64,000 bases of DNA from Enterocloster bolteae (GTDB taxonomy: Bacteria; Bacillota; Clostridia; Lachnospirales; Lachnospiraceae), in contig JAETNT010000015.1 of NCBI GenBank assembly GCA_021772025.1, forward strand, positions 1 through 64,000. The letters run 5' to 3'. A program made the translations under genes and the position numbers. Below the pieces are notes generated by a model. The model ran no database searches. It saw only the letters and a list, made by a program, of their open reading frames with translations, and was not told the origin of the DNA. Every line of letters starts with the position of its first letter. Within the stretch, counting starts at the first letter, position 1. This document shows, one piece after another, positions 42,572 through 52,471 of the stretch.

Positions 42572-43201
42572 CTATTCTCTTACCACGCTGATACGCTTCT
42601 GAATGTTATTTCCGGCTACGGCTTCATCAACCATTGCGATGGCGTAATCAGCATAGCTGATGATGCTCTCGCCCCTGGAATTGAGAGTTAATTCCTCTCC
42701 TCCAAGAATATACTTACCAGTGCGATCACCGTCTGCCTGGAAATCACCGGCAGGGCTGATATATGTCCACTTGACATCCTTCCTCTCGCGAAGCTCGCCC
42801 AGAGCCTTTGCCATAGCGGCCGCCAGAGGTTTGAAGATGTCGGGGAAGTCCGGGCCGTCAGCTACGCAGACCGTGTGTTCAGAGTTCACATACAGGCTGC
42901 CAGCGCCGCCGACAACTAGCAGTCGGGTATTCGTGCCGGAAAGAATCTCACACAAGTGTTTCAGAGAGGTACTGTGCTGTGGGAGCGTATCCTCTGTCCA
43001 GGCGCCGAAGGCATCAACTACCGCGTCAAATCCTTCCAGATCGGCAGACGTCAGGTCGAACAAATCCTTTTTTAAAACCTTCTGCGCTGCGGTAGCATTG
43101 TCTCCGCGGACAACAGCAGTTACATCCAAGCCTCTGTTTACCGCTTCCTTTACAATGAATTTACCTGCTTTTCCGTTTGCACAAATCACTGCGATTTTCA
43201 T
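42572..43201 (-). CDS. NAD(P)-binding oxidoreductase (NmrA/YwnB-like)
   Basis: 209 residues. The N-terminal Rossmann motif is CANGKAGKFIVKEA (the GxxGxxG variant) and a strand LLVVGGAGSLYV follows around residue 95. It is a short atypical SDR of the NAD(P)H-binding type, used as a flavin or quinone reductase or as a redox-sensing regulator. The substrate is unknown. The ATG is preceded by GGAGG. Downstream (43202-43386) I see only an intergenic region with no clear signals. Confidence 0.82.
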   Translation of the reverse strand: MKIAVICANGKAGKFIVKEAVNRGLDVTAVVRGDNATAAQKVLKKDLFDLTSADLEGFDAVVDAFGAWTEDTLPQHSTSLKHLCEILSGTNTRLLVVGGAGSLYVNSEHTVCVADGPDFPDIFKPLAAAMAKALGELRERKDVKWTYISPAGDFQADGDRTGKYILGGEELTLNSRGESIISYADYAIAMVDEAVAGNNIQKRISVVRE

Positions 43202-43386
43202 TTTACATACCTCCTAAATATGTCGGATAATTGTTTTTTCGTTGGCTTCGGAGCGGCCGTTCTCCTTGGCTCTTGTCTGTATTATACGCAGGCAGGTTTC
43301 AACTGTAAAGTAAGCACAATATTGTGCCGTGGTTACCCGTAGGAAACGGCTACTGCTATTTTGCATCACCCTCTTTTTACAATCTC

Positions 43387-44142
43387 CTACAGCGATCCGG
43401 CTCCGTCAATGCAGATATTGGCTCCGTCCAAAAATCCTGCTTCTTCACTGGAGGCAAACAAAATGGCGGCGGCAATTTCCTCCGGCTTTCCCAGCCGTCC
43501 CAATGGCTGTCTGGACACATAATTGTTCATAGCCGCCGCCGGATCCGGTTCCGACTGGATTCTCTGTTCCAGCGAGGGAGAGAGAACCGTTCCCGGAGAC
43601 ACTATATTGACCCGTATTCCGTCTTTCATGTAGTCCGCCGCCATAGCTTTAGACAAAGCCAGGACAGCCCCCTTAGAAGCGCTGTAAACCGCCCGGTTGG
43701 CAATCCCTTTTACGGCTACCAGGGAGGCCACATTGACAATCACTCCTTTGGTTTTCTTAAGATAAGGAATTGCATATTTACAGACCAAAAAAGTTCCGGT
43801 GACATTTACATCCATCACATGGTTCCACAGATCCAAATCCATCTCTTCTACGTTTCCTCCGCAGACGATTCCCGCACAGTTTACCACAATATCCAGCTTT
43901 CCGAATTGTTCTGCGGCCGCCTTTACCATGGACTCTGCTTCCTCAGGTTTGCTTACATCACCCTGGACAAACAAGGCTGTTCCGCCTTCCTTCTGTATTT
44001 CCTCCACCAGCTTTTTTCCGGAATCAGAAACGGAATTAACCGCCACCTTGGCCCCGTCTCTGGCATAGGCCTTGGCTGCTGAGGCTCCGATTCCTACTCC
44101 TGCTCCGGTAAGCAGCACTGCTTTATCTGTAAAATGAAACAT
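43387..44142 (-). CDS. Short-chain dehydrogenase (SDR), last gene of the catabolic cluster
   Basis: 251 residues, a classical SDR. The cofactor motif is TGAGVGIGASAA (residue 12), NCAG-type NCAGIV follows at about 89 and the catalytic S and YSASK at about 140-157. The C-terminal FLDGANICIDGAGSL is normal. It starts 14 bp after the IclR stop, so it belongs to the same transcript. It may oxidise a hydroxy group of the cluster's unknown substrate. Confidence 0.88.
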   Translation of the reverse strand: MFHFTDKAVLLTGAGVGIGASAAKAYARDGAKVAVNSVSDSGKKLVEEIQKEGGTALFVQGDVSKPEEAESMVKAAAEQFGKLDIVVNCAGIVCGGNVEEMDLDLWNHVMDVNVTGTFLVCKYAIPYLKKTKGVIVNVASLVAVKGIANRAVYSASKGAVLALSKAMAADYMKDGIRVNIVSPGTVLSPSLEQRIQSEPDPAAAMNNYVSRQPLGRLGKPEEIAAAILFASSEEAGFLDGANICIDGAGSL

Positions 44143-44156
44143 TTACACACCCTCCT

Positions 44157-44900
44157 TTATTTAAGCTTAACTCCAATCTTCTTTGCCGCACTCTCCAGCT
44201 TCCTTTTGTATAGCTCCATTTTCTCCGTGGACATCAATCCAATGGGGCCGGAAATGCCGATTGCATAACGGACATTGTTGTGATAATCGAAAATAGGAAC
44301 CGCAATACACCGGACACTTAAAAACATTTCTTCATCGTCTATGGCATATCCCTGCTCCCGGATATGTTCAAACTCTTCTAACAGCCTCATTTTATCTGTA
44401 ATCGTTTTTTCTGTATAGGAATACATTTCATAACCGTCAAGAAGTTCATTTACCTTTTTCCTGGTCTGATAAGCCATGATGCATTTTCCCACTGAAGACG
44501 AATGGATTGGTTCGATCATTCCCACCCTGGCTGACATAGTGTAAGGAAGATTACTTACAATTTGATCAATCACATAGACCATGCTGTGGCTGTAGGCGCA
44601 CAGGTGCACGCTCTGGCCCAGATAGCCGCTGACTTCCATAAGGATGGGCCTGGCAATGTCAATTACCTCCAAATAGCTGCTAAGCCGCTCCCCCAGATAT
44701 AGAATCCGAAAACCCAGTTTATACTTTCTGGTTGTCTTATCCATCTGGACCATATCGTGCTGCCTTAAGGTTTCCATAATTCGGGAAGCCGTGCTCTTAT
44801 TAATCTCCAGTGCCTCCGCCAGCTCTGTTACGGAAACAGAGTCCTTGTTTGCCAATAAATTTAAAGCCTGAAGCCCTCGGTCAAGTGATTGTAATATCAT
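44157..44900 (-). CDS. IclR-family transcriptional regulator
   Basis: 247 residues. The winged helix is LQALNLLANKDSVSVTELAEALEINKSTASRIMETL and the ligand-binding IclR domain runs from about residue 75 to 245. It controls catabolic operons of small acids and sugars in its family. It lies directly after the permease (5 bp) within the catabolic cluster and so probably regulates it. The operator candidates are the repeats at 52944-53014. Confidence 0.9.
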   Translation of the reverse strand: MILQSLDRGLQALNLLANKDSVSVTELAEALEINKSTASRIMETLRQHDMVQMDKTTRKYKLGFRILYLGERLSSYLEVIDIARPILMEVSGYLGQSVHLCAYSHSMVYVIDQIVSNLPYTMSARVGMIEPIHSSSVGKCIMAYQTRKKVNELLDGYEMYSYTEKTITDKMRLLEEFEHIREQGYAIDDEEMFLSVRCIAVPIFDYHNNVRYAIGISGPIGLMSTEKMELYKRKLESAAKKIGVKLK

Positions 44901-44904
44901 AAAA

Positions 44905-45880
44905 TTATCCCCTTCCAGAACGTTTTCTGTCCAGCAATACCGCAATAATAATGATACTTCCCTTTACAATCTGCTTATAAAAGGCCTCTACTCCCATCAG
45001 ATCCATACCGTTGTTAATTACGCCGATAATCAGAGCTCCTAATACCATATCAAATACATTTCCGATACCGCCGGTAAAGCTGACGCCGCCGATAATACAG
45101 CCTGCAATGGCATCCAGCTCGTACCCGGTTCCCAAGTTCGGAGATGCTGATTTTAATCGGGAAGCCATTAAAGTCGCCGCTAATCCTAAAAGAGCGCCCT
45201 CAATTAAATACGCCTGAATCTTAATCTTATCCACATTGATACCGGCGGCTTTGGCTGCATCTTCATTACCGCCTACAGCATAAATATATCGTCCGATAGG
45301 GCGTTTTTTCATGATAAAATTCATCACAAATATCACTATGATAAAGATAACAACCGTATAAGGGATCACTCCAAATAAAGAAGCCGTTCCCAGATAGTTA
45401 AAGGAATCGGGAAAGCTTCCGATAGGCATGCCGTGAGCCAAAACCAGGGCCAGGCCCCTGGCAATAGACTGGGTGCCCATGGTTACGATAAACGCCGGGA
45501 TATGTCCCTTGGCAACTACTATGCCGTTAAACAGTCCGAACAAAAGGCCTGTGCCGATACCGGCCAAAAATCCTACCGGAGCAGGAAGGCCAAAGCCTGC
45601 AACGCTGGTGGAAACCATCAATCCGGCCGCAACGCCTCCCAGACCAAACATGGAACCGATGGAAAGGTCGTTGTTGTTCATGATGATTAAAATTCCCACG
45701 CCGATGGTGGCAATTCCGATACAGGATATCTGCTTTAGAATATTTACCATATTGTCTGCGCTTAAAAAAATTAGGCGCAAACAGAGACAAGAATATAAAA
45801 ATAATTGCAACCCCGATAAGAATACCATTATTATTGAGAAAATACCGCACATCTTTTTTCGTTATTGATTTTGCTGACAT
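44905..45880 (-). pseudogene. Ribose-type ABC permease with frameshift in a T7 tract
   Basis: The start at 45880 (MSAKSITKKDVRYFLNNNG) encodes the first transmembrane helix up to FAPNFF. The rest of the permease (SADNMVNILKQISC... to the end, with AAKAAGINVDKIKIQAY) lies in another frame. The break is at a run of seven T on the minus strand (45764-45770). Six T would restore one intact frame of about 324 residues, the normal length of RbsC/MglC-type permeases. It may be a real mutation, slippage-dependent expression or an assembly error. It overlaps the ATPase stop by 19 nt. Confidence 0.75.
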
Positions 45881-47406
45881 CTTTTGTTCCCCCCATCTTC
45901 ATCTTTACTTCCAAGCTTTACCGCGTACTGCATTATGATATTGGGATCCGCTTCACTGCGGTCTAAAATACCGGTTACGGTTCCCTCATGAAGCACCATA
46001 ATCCTGTCGCTGATCCCTAAAACCTCAGGAAGTTCGGAGGATACCATAATAATGGATTTGCCGGAGCAGGCAAGCTGTGACATCAGCCTGTGGATATCCG
46101 ACTTGGTCTTGATATCAATTCCCCGGGTAGGCTCGTCCAGGATAATAATATCCGGATCCGCATTGAGAACTCTGGCCACTACCACCTTCTGCTGGTTTCC
46201 GCCGGAAAGATTGCCGCAGAGCTGCTCATCGCTGCTTCTCTTAATCTCCAGCATATCTCCGAATTTTTTACACAGTTCCTTTTCCAGTGATTTTCGGATC
46301 ACGCCGTTTCTTACGCATTTGCCGATGGAGGACATAAGAATATTATCCCTGATTCCCAGCTTCAGCACAAGCCCGTTTTTCTTTCTATCTTCAGGAACCA
46401 TAATAATTCCCCGCTTAATAGCGTCCTCAGGAATCCGGTTCACAATTTTTTCGCCGTTTAAGTAAATCTCGCCGCTTTCCGGTGTACGAAGACCCATAAT
46501 CGTCTCCACCAGCTCGGTACGGCCTGCTCCCATAAGGCCTGCCAGCCCTAAGATTTCTCCTTTTCTCAGCGTAAAGCTTACATTCTGGAACTCCCCTTTT
46601 CTGGTCAGCCCTTTTACTTCCAGAACCACATCGCCAATTTCCCCATACTGTTTAGGGAACAGCTCGGAAACTTCCCGGTCAACCATATATTTAATCATCT
46701 GCTGCTGGGTGATGTCTTTTACCAGACCGGTATGGATAAAATGACCGTCTCTTAAAATGGTAACACGATTGCATACGCCATATACTTCCTCCAGCTTATG
46801 GGAGATAAATACGATAGCCTTTCCCTGACTGCACAAAAGATTTACGGTTTTTAACAGATACTCTATTTCCGCTTGGCTGAGGGCAGAAGTAGGCTCATCC
46901 ATAATGATCACATCCGCGTCATAAGAAATGGCCTTTACAATCTCCACCAATTGGAATTTTGCCACTGTCAGCTCCGCCATCTTTGTCCTGGGTTCTAAGT
47001 CTACGCCCAGACTTTCCAAAAGACGTTTAGAGTCATCGTACATTTTCTGGTAATCTACACATCCGGTCTTGGTTTTCGGTTCCCGTCCCAGATAAATGTT
47101 TTCCATAACCGTCATATATTTTACCTGGTTAAATTCCTGGAAAATCATGCTGATTCCCAGCTTTTTGGTATCCATAACCGATTTGAAACGTACCTTTTCA
47201 CCCTTATAATAAATCTCTCCTCCCGTAGGCGTGTAAAGGCCTACCAGGATTTTCATCAATGTTGATTTTCCTGCGCCGTTTTCCCCCATCAGCGCATGAA
47301 CCTCTCCTCTTCTCAGGGTGATGGAGACATCATCTAATGCATGTACCCCCTGAAACCGCATATCAATGTGTTTCATCTCAACGATAATCTCGTTTTCTTT
47401 TGACAT
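45862..47406 (-). CDS. Sugar-type ABC transporter ATP-binding protein (RbsA/MglA class)
   Basis: 514 residues with two fused ABC domains. The first has MGENGAGKSTLMKIL and MDEPTSAL, the second LAGLMGAGRTELVETI, LSGGNQQKVVVARVL and LDEPTRGID. This is the double ATPase of the ribose/galactose type of importer. The ATG at 47406 has AAGGGG upstream. It lies 78 bp after the binding-protein gene and powers uptake of the cluster's substrate, probably a sugar, polyol or similar compound. Confidence 0.92.
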   Translation of the reverse strand: MSKENEIIVEMKHIDMRFQGVHALDDVSITLRRGEVHALMGENGAGKSTLMKILVGLYTPTGGEIYYKGEKVRFKSVMDTKKLGISMIFQEFNQVKYMTVMENIYLGREPKTKTGCVDYQKMYDDSKRLLESLGVDLEPRTKMAELTVAKFQLVEIVKAISYDADVIIMDEPTSALSQAEIEYLLKTVNLLCSQGKAIVFISHKLEEVYGVCNRVTILRDGHFIHTGLVKDITQQQMIKYMVDREVSELFPKQYGEIGDVVLEVKGLTRKGEFQNVSFTLRKGEILGLAGLMGAGRTELVETIMGLRTPESGEIYLNGEKIVNRIPEDAIKRGIIMVPEDRKKNGLVLKLGIRDNILMSSIGKCVRNGVIRKSLEKELCKKFGDMLEIKRSSDEQLCGNLSGGNQQKVVVARVLNADPDIIILDEPTRGIDIKTKSDIHRLMSQLACSGKSIIMVSSELPEVLGISDRIMVLHEGTVTGILDRSEADPNIIMQYAVKLGSKDEDGGNKRCQQNQ

Positions 47407-47484
47407 GGCACACCCCTTTCTTTCTGGCTGACTGGAAGAGGGTGATTTGACGCCCTCTTCCTTTTGTTCCATAGCTTCCTGGTT

Positions 47485-48540
47485 TTAGAAATATTTCTTT
47501 GCCAAAGCGTCTCTTTCCTCAGCCAGCTTCTCATATTTCTCAATGTTGTCTTTGGTGCATACTTCATAATCAATGATAATATCCGAAACTTCTTCCCCTT
47601 TGGCCGCCTTGATGGCAGTCTTCAAAGCCATTTCGCCCTGTGCCAGACCATCCTGCCAAATGGAGCAGTCTACTTTCCCGTCTTTAATGGCCTGCATGAT
47701 TACCGGGTCGCAGTCCATGCCTGCTAATTTGATGTTATCCAGCTTGCCTGCGTTTTCAACAGCGGTAAGAACTCCGGTAAGCTGGCAGTCCGCCATACAG
47801 AGGATAGCGTCAAATTCCTTGCCGGACTGAATCCAGTTTTCCACCAGCCTCATGGATTCTTCCGGAGACCAGTTTCCGGTATCATGTACTACAAGTTCTA
47901 CTCCGGGGTTTTCGGAAAGAACCTTCTGATATCCTTCTGCACGCTGTACCTGAGCGGAATGTCCCAGCACCGCGTCTACATATCCCACTTTTGCGTTCTC
48001 CCCGCATACATCAATGATTCTCTGCATCTGCAGTACACCGGACTGTACGTCGTCGCATCCTACATGAGCAGTATTATTCGTGCTGTCGGTAATGGTGTTA
48101 ATGGTAATTAAGGGGATACCTGCCTCATAGGCCAAATCTACTGCCGCTGCCCCCTGAACCTTATCAACCGGCTGCATAATAATGGCATCCACCTTTTTGC
48201 TTACAAAAGTCTCTACCTGGCTGAACTGCTTAGAAGGATCGTCATCTGCAAATACTACTTCCATGTTAATATCAGGAGCCTTGGTTGCTTGGTACTCATA
48301 CATAGCGGAAGTAAAGTACTGTACAAATCCTCTCTGATTGCCCTGCATGATAATGCCGATATGGAGCTGTTCTTTCGAACCTTCACCTTCTGTTGCCGGC
48401 TCCTCTGCTTTTGTCCCGGCGGCTGCCGGTGCTGCGGTAGTTGCCGCAGTGGTTGTAGTCTCGGCAGGTTTGCTGCATCCGGCTGCAGATAATATCATGA
48501 GACCTGCCATTATAGTTGCTGCGAAACGTCTTAACTTCAT
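47485..48540 (-). CDS. Periplasmic-binding-protein-like lipoprotein for the ABC importer
   Basis: 351 residues. A lipoprotein signal ends at the lipobox LSAAGC, followed by a T/A/P-rich linker (KPAETTTTAATTAAPAAAG). The body is a type I periplasmic binding protein (LHIGIIMQGNQRGFVQYF, then VDAIIMQPVD and AGIPLITINT). Such proteins bind sugars, polyols or autoinducer-2-like ligands. The ligand is unknown. The ATG at 48540 has GAGGAG upstream. Confidence 0.92.
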   Translation of the reverse strand: MKLRRFAATIMAGLMILSAAGCSKPAETTTTAATTAAPAAAGTKAEEPATEGEGSKEQLHIGIIMQGNQRGFVQYFTSAMYEYQATKAPDINMEVVFADDDPSKQFSQVETFVSKKVDAIIMQPVDKVQGAAAVDLAYEAGIPLITINTITDSTNNTAHVGCDDVQSGVLQMQRIIDVCGENAKVGYVDAVLGHSAQVQRAEGYQKVLSENPGVELVVHDTGNWSPEESMRLVENWIQSGKEFDAILCMADCQLTGVLTAVENAGKLDNIKLAGMDCDPVIMQAIKDGKVDCSIWQDGLAQGEMALKTAIKAAKGEEVSDIIIDYEVCTKDNIEKYEKLAEERDALAKKYF

Positions 48541-48590
48541 TGTATACTCCTCCTCAATTTGTATAAAATTTCCGCCTTCTCCTGGTTCCT

Positions 48591-49385
48591 TTATTTTGCC
48601 GCCCATCCGCAGTCCACCAGCAAATCGGTTCCTGTAATAAAGGATGCTTTTTCACTTGCCAGAAAATAAATTGCCTCCGCAATCTCAGACGGGTCAGCCC
48701 ATCGGTTAAATGCCTGCTCCGCTTCTCTGATTTTTTTCACTTCATCAAAAGACATTCCGGTTCTGGCAGCCTCCAGCCGGATGTCTGAACGGAGCATCGG
48801 GGTGTCTACGGAGCCGGGGCTTACGGAATTTACCCGGATGTTATATTCTGCTACTTCCCAGGCAACCGCTCTGGTAAAAGCAATAACCGCTCCTTTCGTG
48901 GCGCCGTAAATCGCGTGCTCGGTCTGTCCTACATGCCCGGAGATGGAACCCAAATTTACAATTGCTCCGCTTTTCTGGTTCTTCATAACCGGAAGCACCA
49001 ATTTAGTAAGAATGAAGGTGCCGCCGATATTCACCTTGGCAACCCGTTCAAATTCTTCATATTTGGTGTCTTCCAAAGGCTTTACCACAACGATCCCCGC
49101 ATTATTGTTCAGCACGTTAATAGCTCCATAGTTCTCAATTACCTTTTGGATAAACGTTTCCATCACCGCTTCATCCTGAACATCTCCCACACAGCTTAAG
49201 CACTCTCCGCCCATACTGCGAATCTTTTCTTCTGTGTCAGAAAGAATCGGATTTACATCAATCATGCCTACTGTATAGCCTTCCTCTGCAAACTTTAATG
49301 CGGATGCCCGGCCTATGCCATTGGCGGCTCCGGTGACAATCGCTACTTTTTCCCATATTATGTACCCATCCTTCTTATCGGTCAT
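48591..49385 (-). CDS. Short-chain dehydrogenase (SDR)
   Basis: 264 residues, a classical SDR: VTGAANGIGRASALK (about 18), NNNAGIVVV (about 97) and the catalytic Ser and YGATK (about 152-166). The C-terminal ITGTDLLVDCGWAAK is normal. The ATG at 49385 directly overlaps the region of the BKACE stop (TAAAATG, 1 bp spacing), so the two are coupled. A dehydrogenase feeding the BKACE enzyme a keto acid is a reasonable guess. Confidence 0.9.
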   Translation of the reverse strand: MTDKKDGYIIWEKVAIVTGAANGIGRASALKFAEEGYTVGMIDVNPILSDTEEKIRSMGGECLSCVGDVQDEAVMETFIQKVIENYGAINVLNNNAGIVVVKPLEDTKYEEFERVAKVNIGGTFILTKLVLPVMKNQKSGAIVNLGSISGHVGQTEHAIYGATKGAVIAFTRAVAWEVAEYNIRVNSVSPGSVDTPMLRSDIRLEAARTGMSFDEVKKIREAEQAFNRWADPSEIAEAIYFLASEKASFITGTDLLVDCGWAAK

Positions 49386-49386
49386 T

Positions 49387-50175
49387 TTATAAACCAAGCA
49401 TTTCTTTTGCCTGGGTTACGGTTGCAACCTCGCGGCCAAGACTCCTGGAAATATCGGCGATCTCCTTTACCAGCTCATGGGTTGTACAGGTCTTTCCTGC
49501 CTGATTAAAGGGATAGTCTTCCGTTCCCACCCGCACATTGTCGCCGTTTACCACAGCGGCCGCCAGGATATCCATCTGCTCCTCACACATGATGGTAACC
49601 GTGCACGCACAGTGGTCCGGCATCATTCTGCGCCTGTATACATACTCTTCTAATGTCGCGGGAGACCAGGTTCCGCCGGGCCAGCCGAAGAATAAGGTGG
49701 TAATGTAGGGGCCGTCTAACAGATTCTTTTGAATTAACTGATTTAAGTTCCAAATGGAACCGGTATGCCAGATCTCAAACTCCGGCTTTACCCCGTACTT
49801 GCGGCAGGCATGAGCATATTCTTCTAGTTCCGCCAGTGGGTGAACCATATCGCAGGTCACGTCTTTAAAGGCTTCTGCATGATGGTTTGCAATGATGGAA
49901 ACCATATCATACTTTAATTCAAACAGTTCAATCCTCTCCTGCAGCGGAATACTGGACATTCCTCCCTGTAAAAGAATATCAGATTTCGCCTTTACAGAAT
50001 CGTAAACCTCTTTCCACTGCCCTTCTGCATGGGTATGAAGGACTGTTGCTCCCGCCTCTCTGCAAAGGGCTGCCTCTTCGCCGATTTCCTGAGCATTCAC
50101 AGGATACTTTACCTCCGGATGGAGCCAGCAGATGTTGGGGGTTGCCACAATAATTAACGGGTCTTTCTTTCTCAT
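49387..50175 (-). CDS. BKACE-family beta-keto acid cleavage enzyme (DUF849)
   Basis: 262 residues. BKACE enzymes use acetyl-CoA to split beta-keto acids into acetoacetate and a CoA ester. Family metal and substrate residues are visible: TPNICWLHPEVKYPV at the start, VLHTHAEG (the H-x-H zinc ligands, about residue 47), IHFGILxG-like GPYITTLFFGWPGGTW (about 155) and GDNVRVGTEDYPF near the C-terminus. The residues that set substrate choice cannot be decoded here. It is coupled to the downstream SDR and follows the fusion gene by 28 bp. Confidence 0.85.
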   Translation of the reverse strand: MRKKDPLIIVATPNICWLHPEVKYPVNAQEIGEEAALCREAGATVLHTHAEGQWKEVYDSVKAKSDILLQGGMSSIPLQERIELFELKYDMVSIIANHHAEAFKDVTCDMVHPLAELEEYAHACRKYGVKPEFEIWHTGSIWNLNQLIQKNLLDGPYITTLFFGWPGGTWSPATLEEYVYRRRMMPDHCACTVTIMCEEQMDILAAAVVNGDNVRVGTEDYPFNQAGKTCTTHELVKEIADISRSLGREVATVTQAKEMLGL

Positions 50176-50203
50176 TTTCCTATCCTCCTTAATCATTTTT
50201 ATA

Positions 50204-52471
50204 CTATTTTTCAATAATATGCTTGGAAATGGTAGTTACCTTTTTACAGCCGTCGTCGGTTACCACATAAGTATCTTCTACGCCGATTAACGCACCGCCA
50301 AAGCTCTCCCAGGCCTCAATCTCAAATACCATGTTTTTCTCAAAGGGGCCGTCAATAGCGCCTAAAGTTCCTAAAATGTGGACATCTTCACACTCCAGCC
50401 CCATGCTGTGGCCGATGGAGAATGCCAGGCTGTCCGGGTACTTCGCAGTATAATAAGCTCTTGCTTCTTCTCCTAAAGACTTCATGTTGGTTCCGGGTTT
50501 CACTCTTTCTTCAATATAGTGCTGAAAATCCAGAAGGGCATCGATATGCTTTTTCGCTTCATCCGGAGTCTTTCCCACAATCACATGACAGTTTACATCC
50601 GCTACGTAGCCCTTATAGTTGGCGCCAAAATCCAGACGAATAATCTCCCCCTCTTTGATTGCTCTTCCGGTTCCCGGGGCTTCCGGATCAGAGTCTCCGA
50701 TAGTCATGGTCAGATGATCCCAGTCAGAGGCTCCGGCCTCCAACATGGCTTTTTTTCCCAAAGCCAGCAGTTCATTGTCCGTAACCCCTGCGGCGCAGGC
50801 GTCAATACACCGGCGAAGGGCTGTCTCGGTAATTTCGGTCGCCTTTAAGATGTATTCCATTTCCCTGTCGGATTTTACCAGGCACATATCCCGAAACGCC
50901 TGATCTGCTTCTACAATTTCAAGGTTCAGCTTCGGATCCATTAATACATCCATTACATACTTGGGTGCGGTGGACTCCACGCCTACCCGTTTTCCTTCCA
51001 TGCCCCACTGCTTCATTTTCCACTTTAAAGCCCTCTGTACGTCTAAGGGGCTTTCAATTCCGATGTTGTCTGCTGCCCAGCACATATCTTCTGCACTTTC
51101 AAATACATTCCAGTGAACAACCGTATTTTCTCCGCGGGACCGGATAAGGCCCATATAAGGATACTGGTTTGCCAGCGCCGCCAAAATGGGGTTGGGTGCG
51201 CTGTGAAGCACCGGAAGGCCGGTTGTGTAATAAGTATGAATGGGGGATGTTGCGATAAGAAGATCCAAATTATACTTTTTCATCACCGCTGCTGCTTTTT
51301 CTTTGCTGTATCCAATTGGCTCTGGCATTTTAATCTCCTTTAAATTCTTATTAACAGGAATCGATTCCGCCAGTTTTTCCAAAATCTGATAGGTTTTTCC
51401 TTCCTTTCCCATCTGACGGATCTCCTCACATCTTACCGGACGTTTCTCTATATGAGACAAATATCCGGCCAAAATCGCTTCGATTGCGTGCATAGCCTGA
51501 TAAGGAGTAAACTCCGGCTGCTTATTCTCCAGTACGCACATGGCAAAATGCTCATCCTCCCGCTTTACGGAAATGGGATAATATTTCGGGAAGGGAGCGT
51601 GTTCACAGTCCGGCTCATACCATTTCTGGCGCATCTTTTCATCTCTGGAAGTCATGGAATATACCCTTACCGGCTTTTCCCACGCATGATTCTCAAAAAT
51701 GGTTCCTTCTGTTCCATATACCTCTAAACTGTTAAAAGGAGGCGTCATCTGGGTAAAGCTGACCATTACATCCGCAATGGCTCCATTCTCATATCTTGCA
51801 ATGGCTACCGCATTGTCCTCCGCTTTCTCCGGTAAATTGATCATCTGCTTGGCTGCTACTGCAGTAACCTCTTCACACCGGCTTCCCATAATATACTCAA
51901 TTGTAGCAAATTTATGGGCCGCCATATCCATGAGAGAACCGCCTCCTGCCTTTATGGGATCCCCTTTCCAGAAGCCGCTCATGCTCAGGCCCGGAATCTC
52001 ATTTACTCCCTCATATGCCCGAATCATCAGCACTCTCCCGATAGCGCCGGATGCAATCAAATCATGAACACAATTATGGGCCGGGAGGAATCGGTGGTTC
52101 TCTGCAATCATAAACAGCACGCCGTTTTTCTCGCAGGCATCAATCATCCTCTGACAGCCCTCCAGGGTCGTCCCCATAGGCTTCTCGCAAAGGACATGCT
52201 TTTTCTTTTCTGCACATCGCACTACAATATCATCATGGAAAACATGGGGAACCATAACCAGCACGGCGTCAATGTCACTGTCCAGCATCTCGTCCAGAGT
52301 TTCATAAGCCGTCATAGGGTTATTCTTATATTTTCTTGCCATGCGCTTTGCGTTCTCGTAATTTACATCATAAATAGCGGTATATTCTAAAATTTCCGAA
52401 TTGCGGATACCGTTTGCATGAAAATAAAATGCTCCGCCCCCGCCGACTACTCCAAATTTTACTTTTCTCAT
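50204..52471 (-). CDS. Gfo/Idh/MocA oxidoreductase fused to an M24 metallopeptidase-like domain
   Basis: 755 residues in one frame. Residues 1-365 are a Gfo/Idh/MocA dehydrogenase (Rossmann motif at residues 7-13, GVVGGGG; catalytic EKP at 96-98; AAHKFATIEY about 184). Residues 385-755 are an M24 (creatinase/aminopeptidase P) fold: an N-terminal domain with TSPIHTYYTTGLP, then metal ligands D614, D625, H688, E717 and E732 by position. Each half is normally a separate protein. The ATG at 52471 overlaps the SCP2-like stop (ATGA). The combination suggests one step breaks a C-N bond and another oxidises an alcohol of the same compound. Confidence 0.85.
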   Translation of the reverse strand: MRKVKFGVVGGGGAFYFHANGIRNSEILEYTAIYDVNYENAKRMARKYKNNPMTAYETLDEMLDSDIDAVLVMVPHVFHDDIVVRCAEKKKHVLCEKPMGTTLEGCQRMIDACEKNGVLFMIAENHRFLPAHNCVHDLIASGAIGRVLMIRAYEGVNEIPGLSMSGFWKGDPIKAGGGSLMDMAAHKFATIEYIMGSRCEEVTAVAAKQMINLPEKAEDNAVAIARYENGAIADVMVSFTQMTPPFNSLEVYGTEGTIFENHAWEKPVRVYSMTSRDEKMRQKWYEPDCEHAPFPKYYPISVKREDEHFAMCVLENKQPEFTPYQAMHAIEAILAGYLSHIEKRPVRCEEIRQMGKEGKTYQILEKLAESIPVNKNLKEIKMPEPIGYSKEKAAAVMKKYNLDLLIATSPIHTYYTTGLPVLHSAPNPILAALANQYPYMGLIRSRGENTVVHWNVFESAEDMCWAADNIGIESPLDVQRALKWKMKQWGMEGKRVGVESTAPKYVMDVLMDPKLNLEIVEADQAFRDMCLVKSDREMEYILKATEITETALRRCIDACAAGVTDNELLALGKKAMLEAGASDWDHLTMTIGDSDPEAPGTGRAIKEGEIIRLDFGANYKGYVADVNCHVIVGKTPDEAKKHIDALLDFQHYIEERVKPGTNMKSLGEEARAYYTAKYPDSLAFSIGHSMGLECEDVHILGTLGAIDGPFEKNMVFEIEAWESFGGALIGVEDTYVVTDDGCKKVTTISKHIIEK

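Noticed and set aside
49397-49397. Upstream TTG start for the SDR gene
   Set aside because: The ATG at 49385 directly follows the BKACE stop and gives the normal SDR start.
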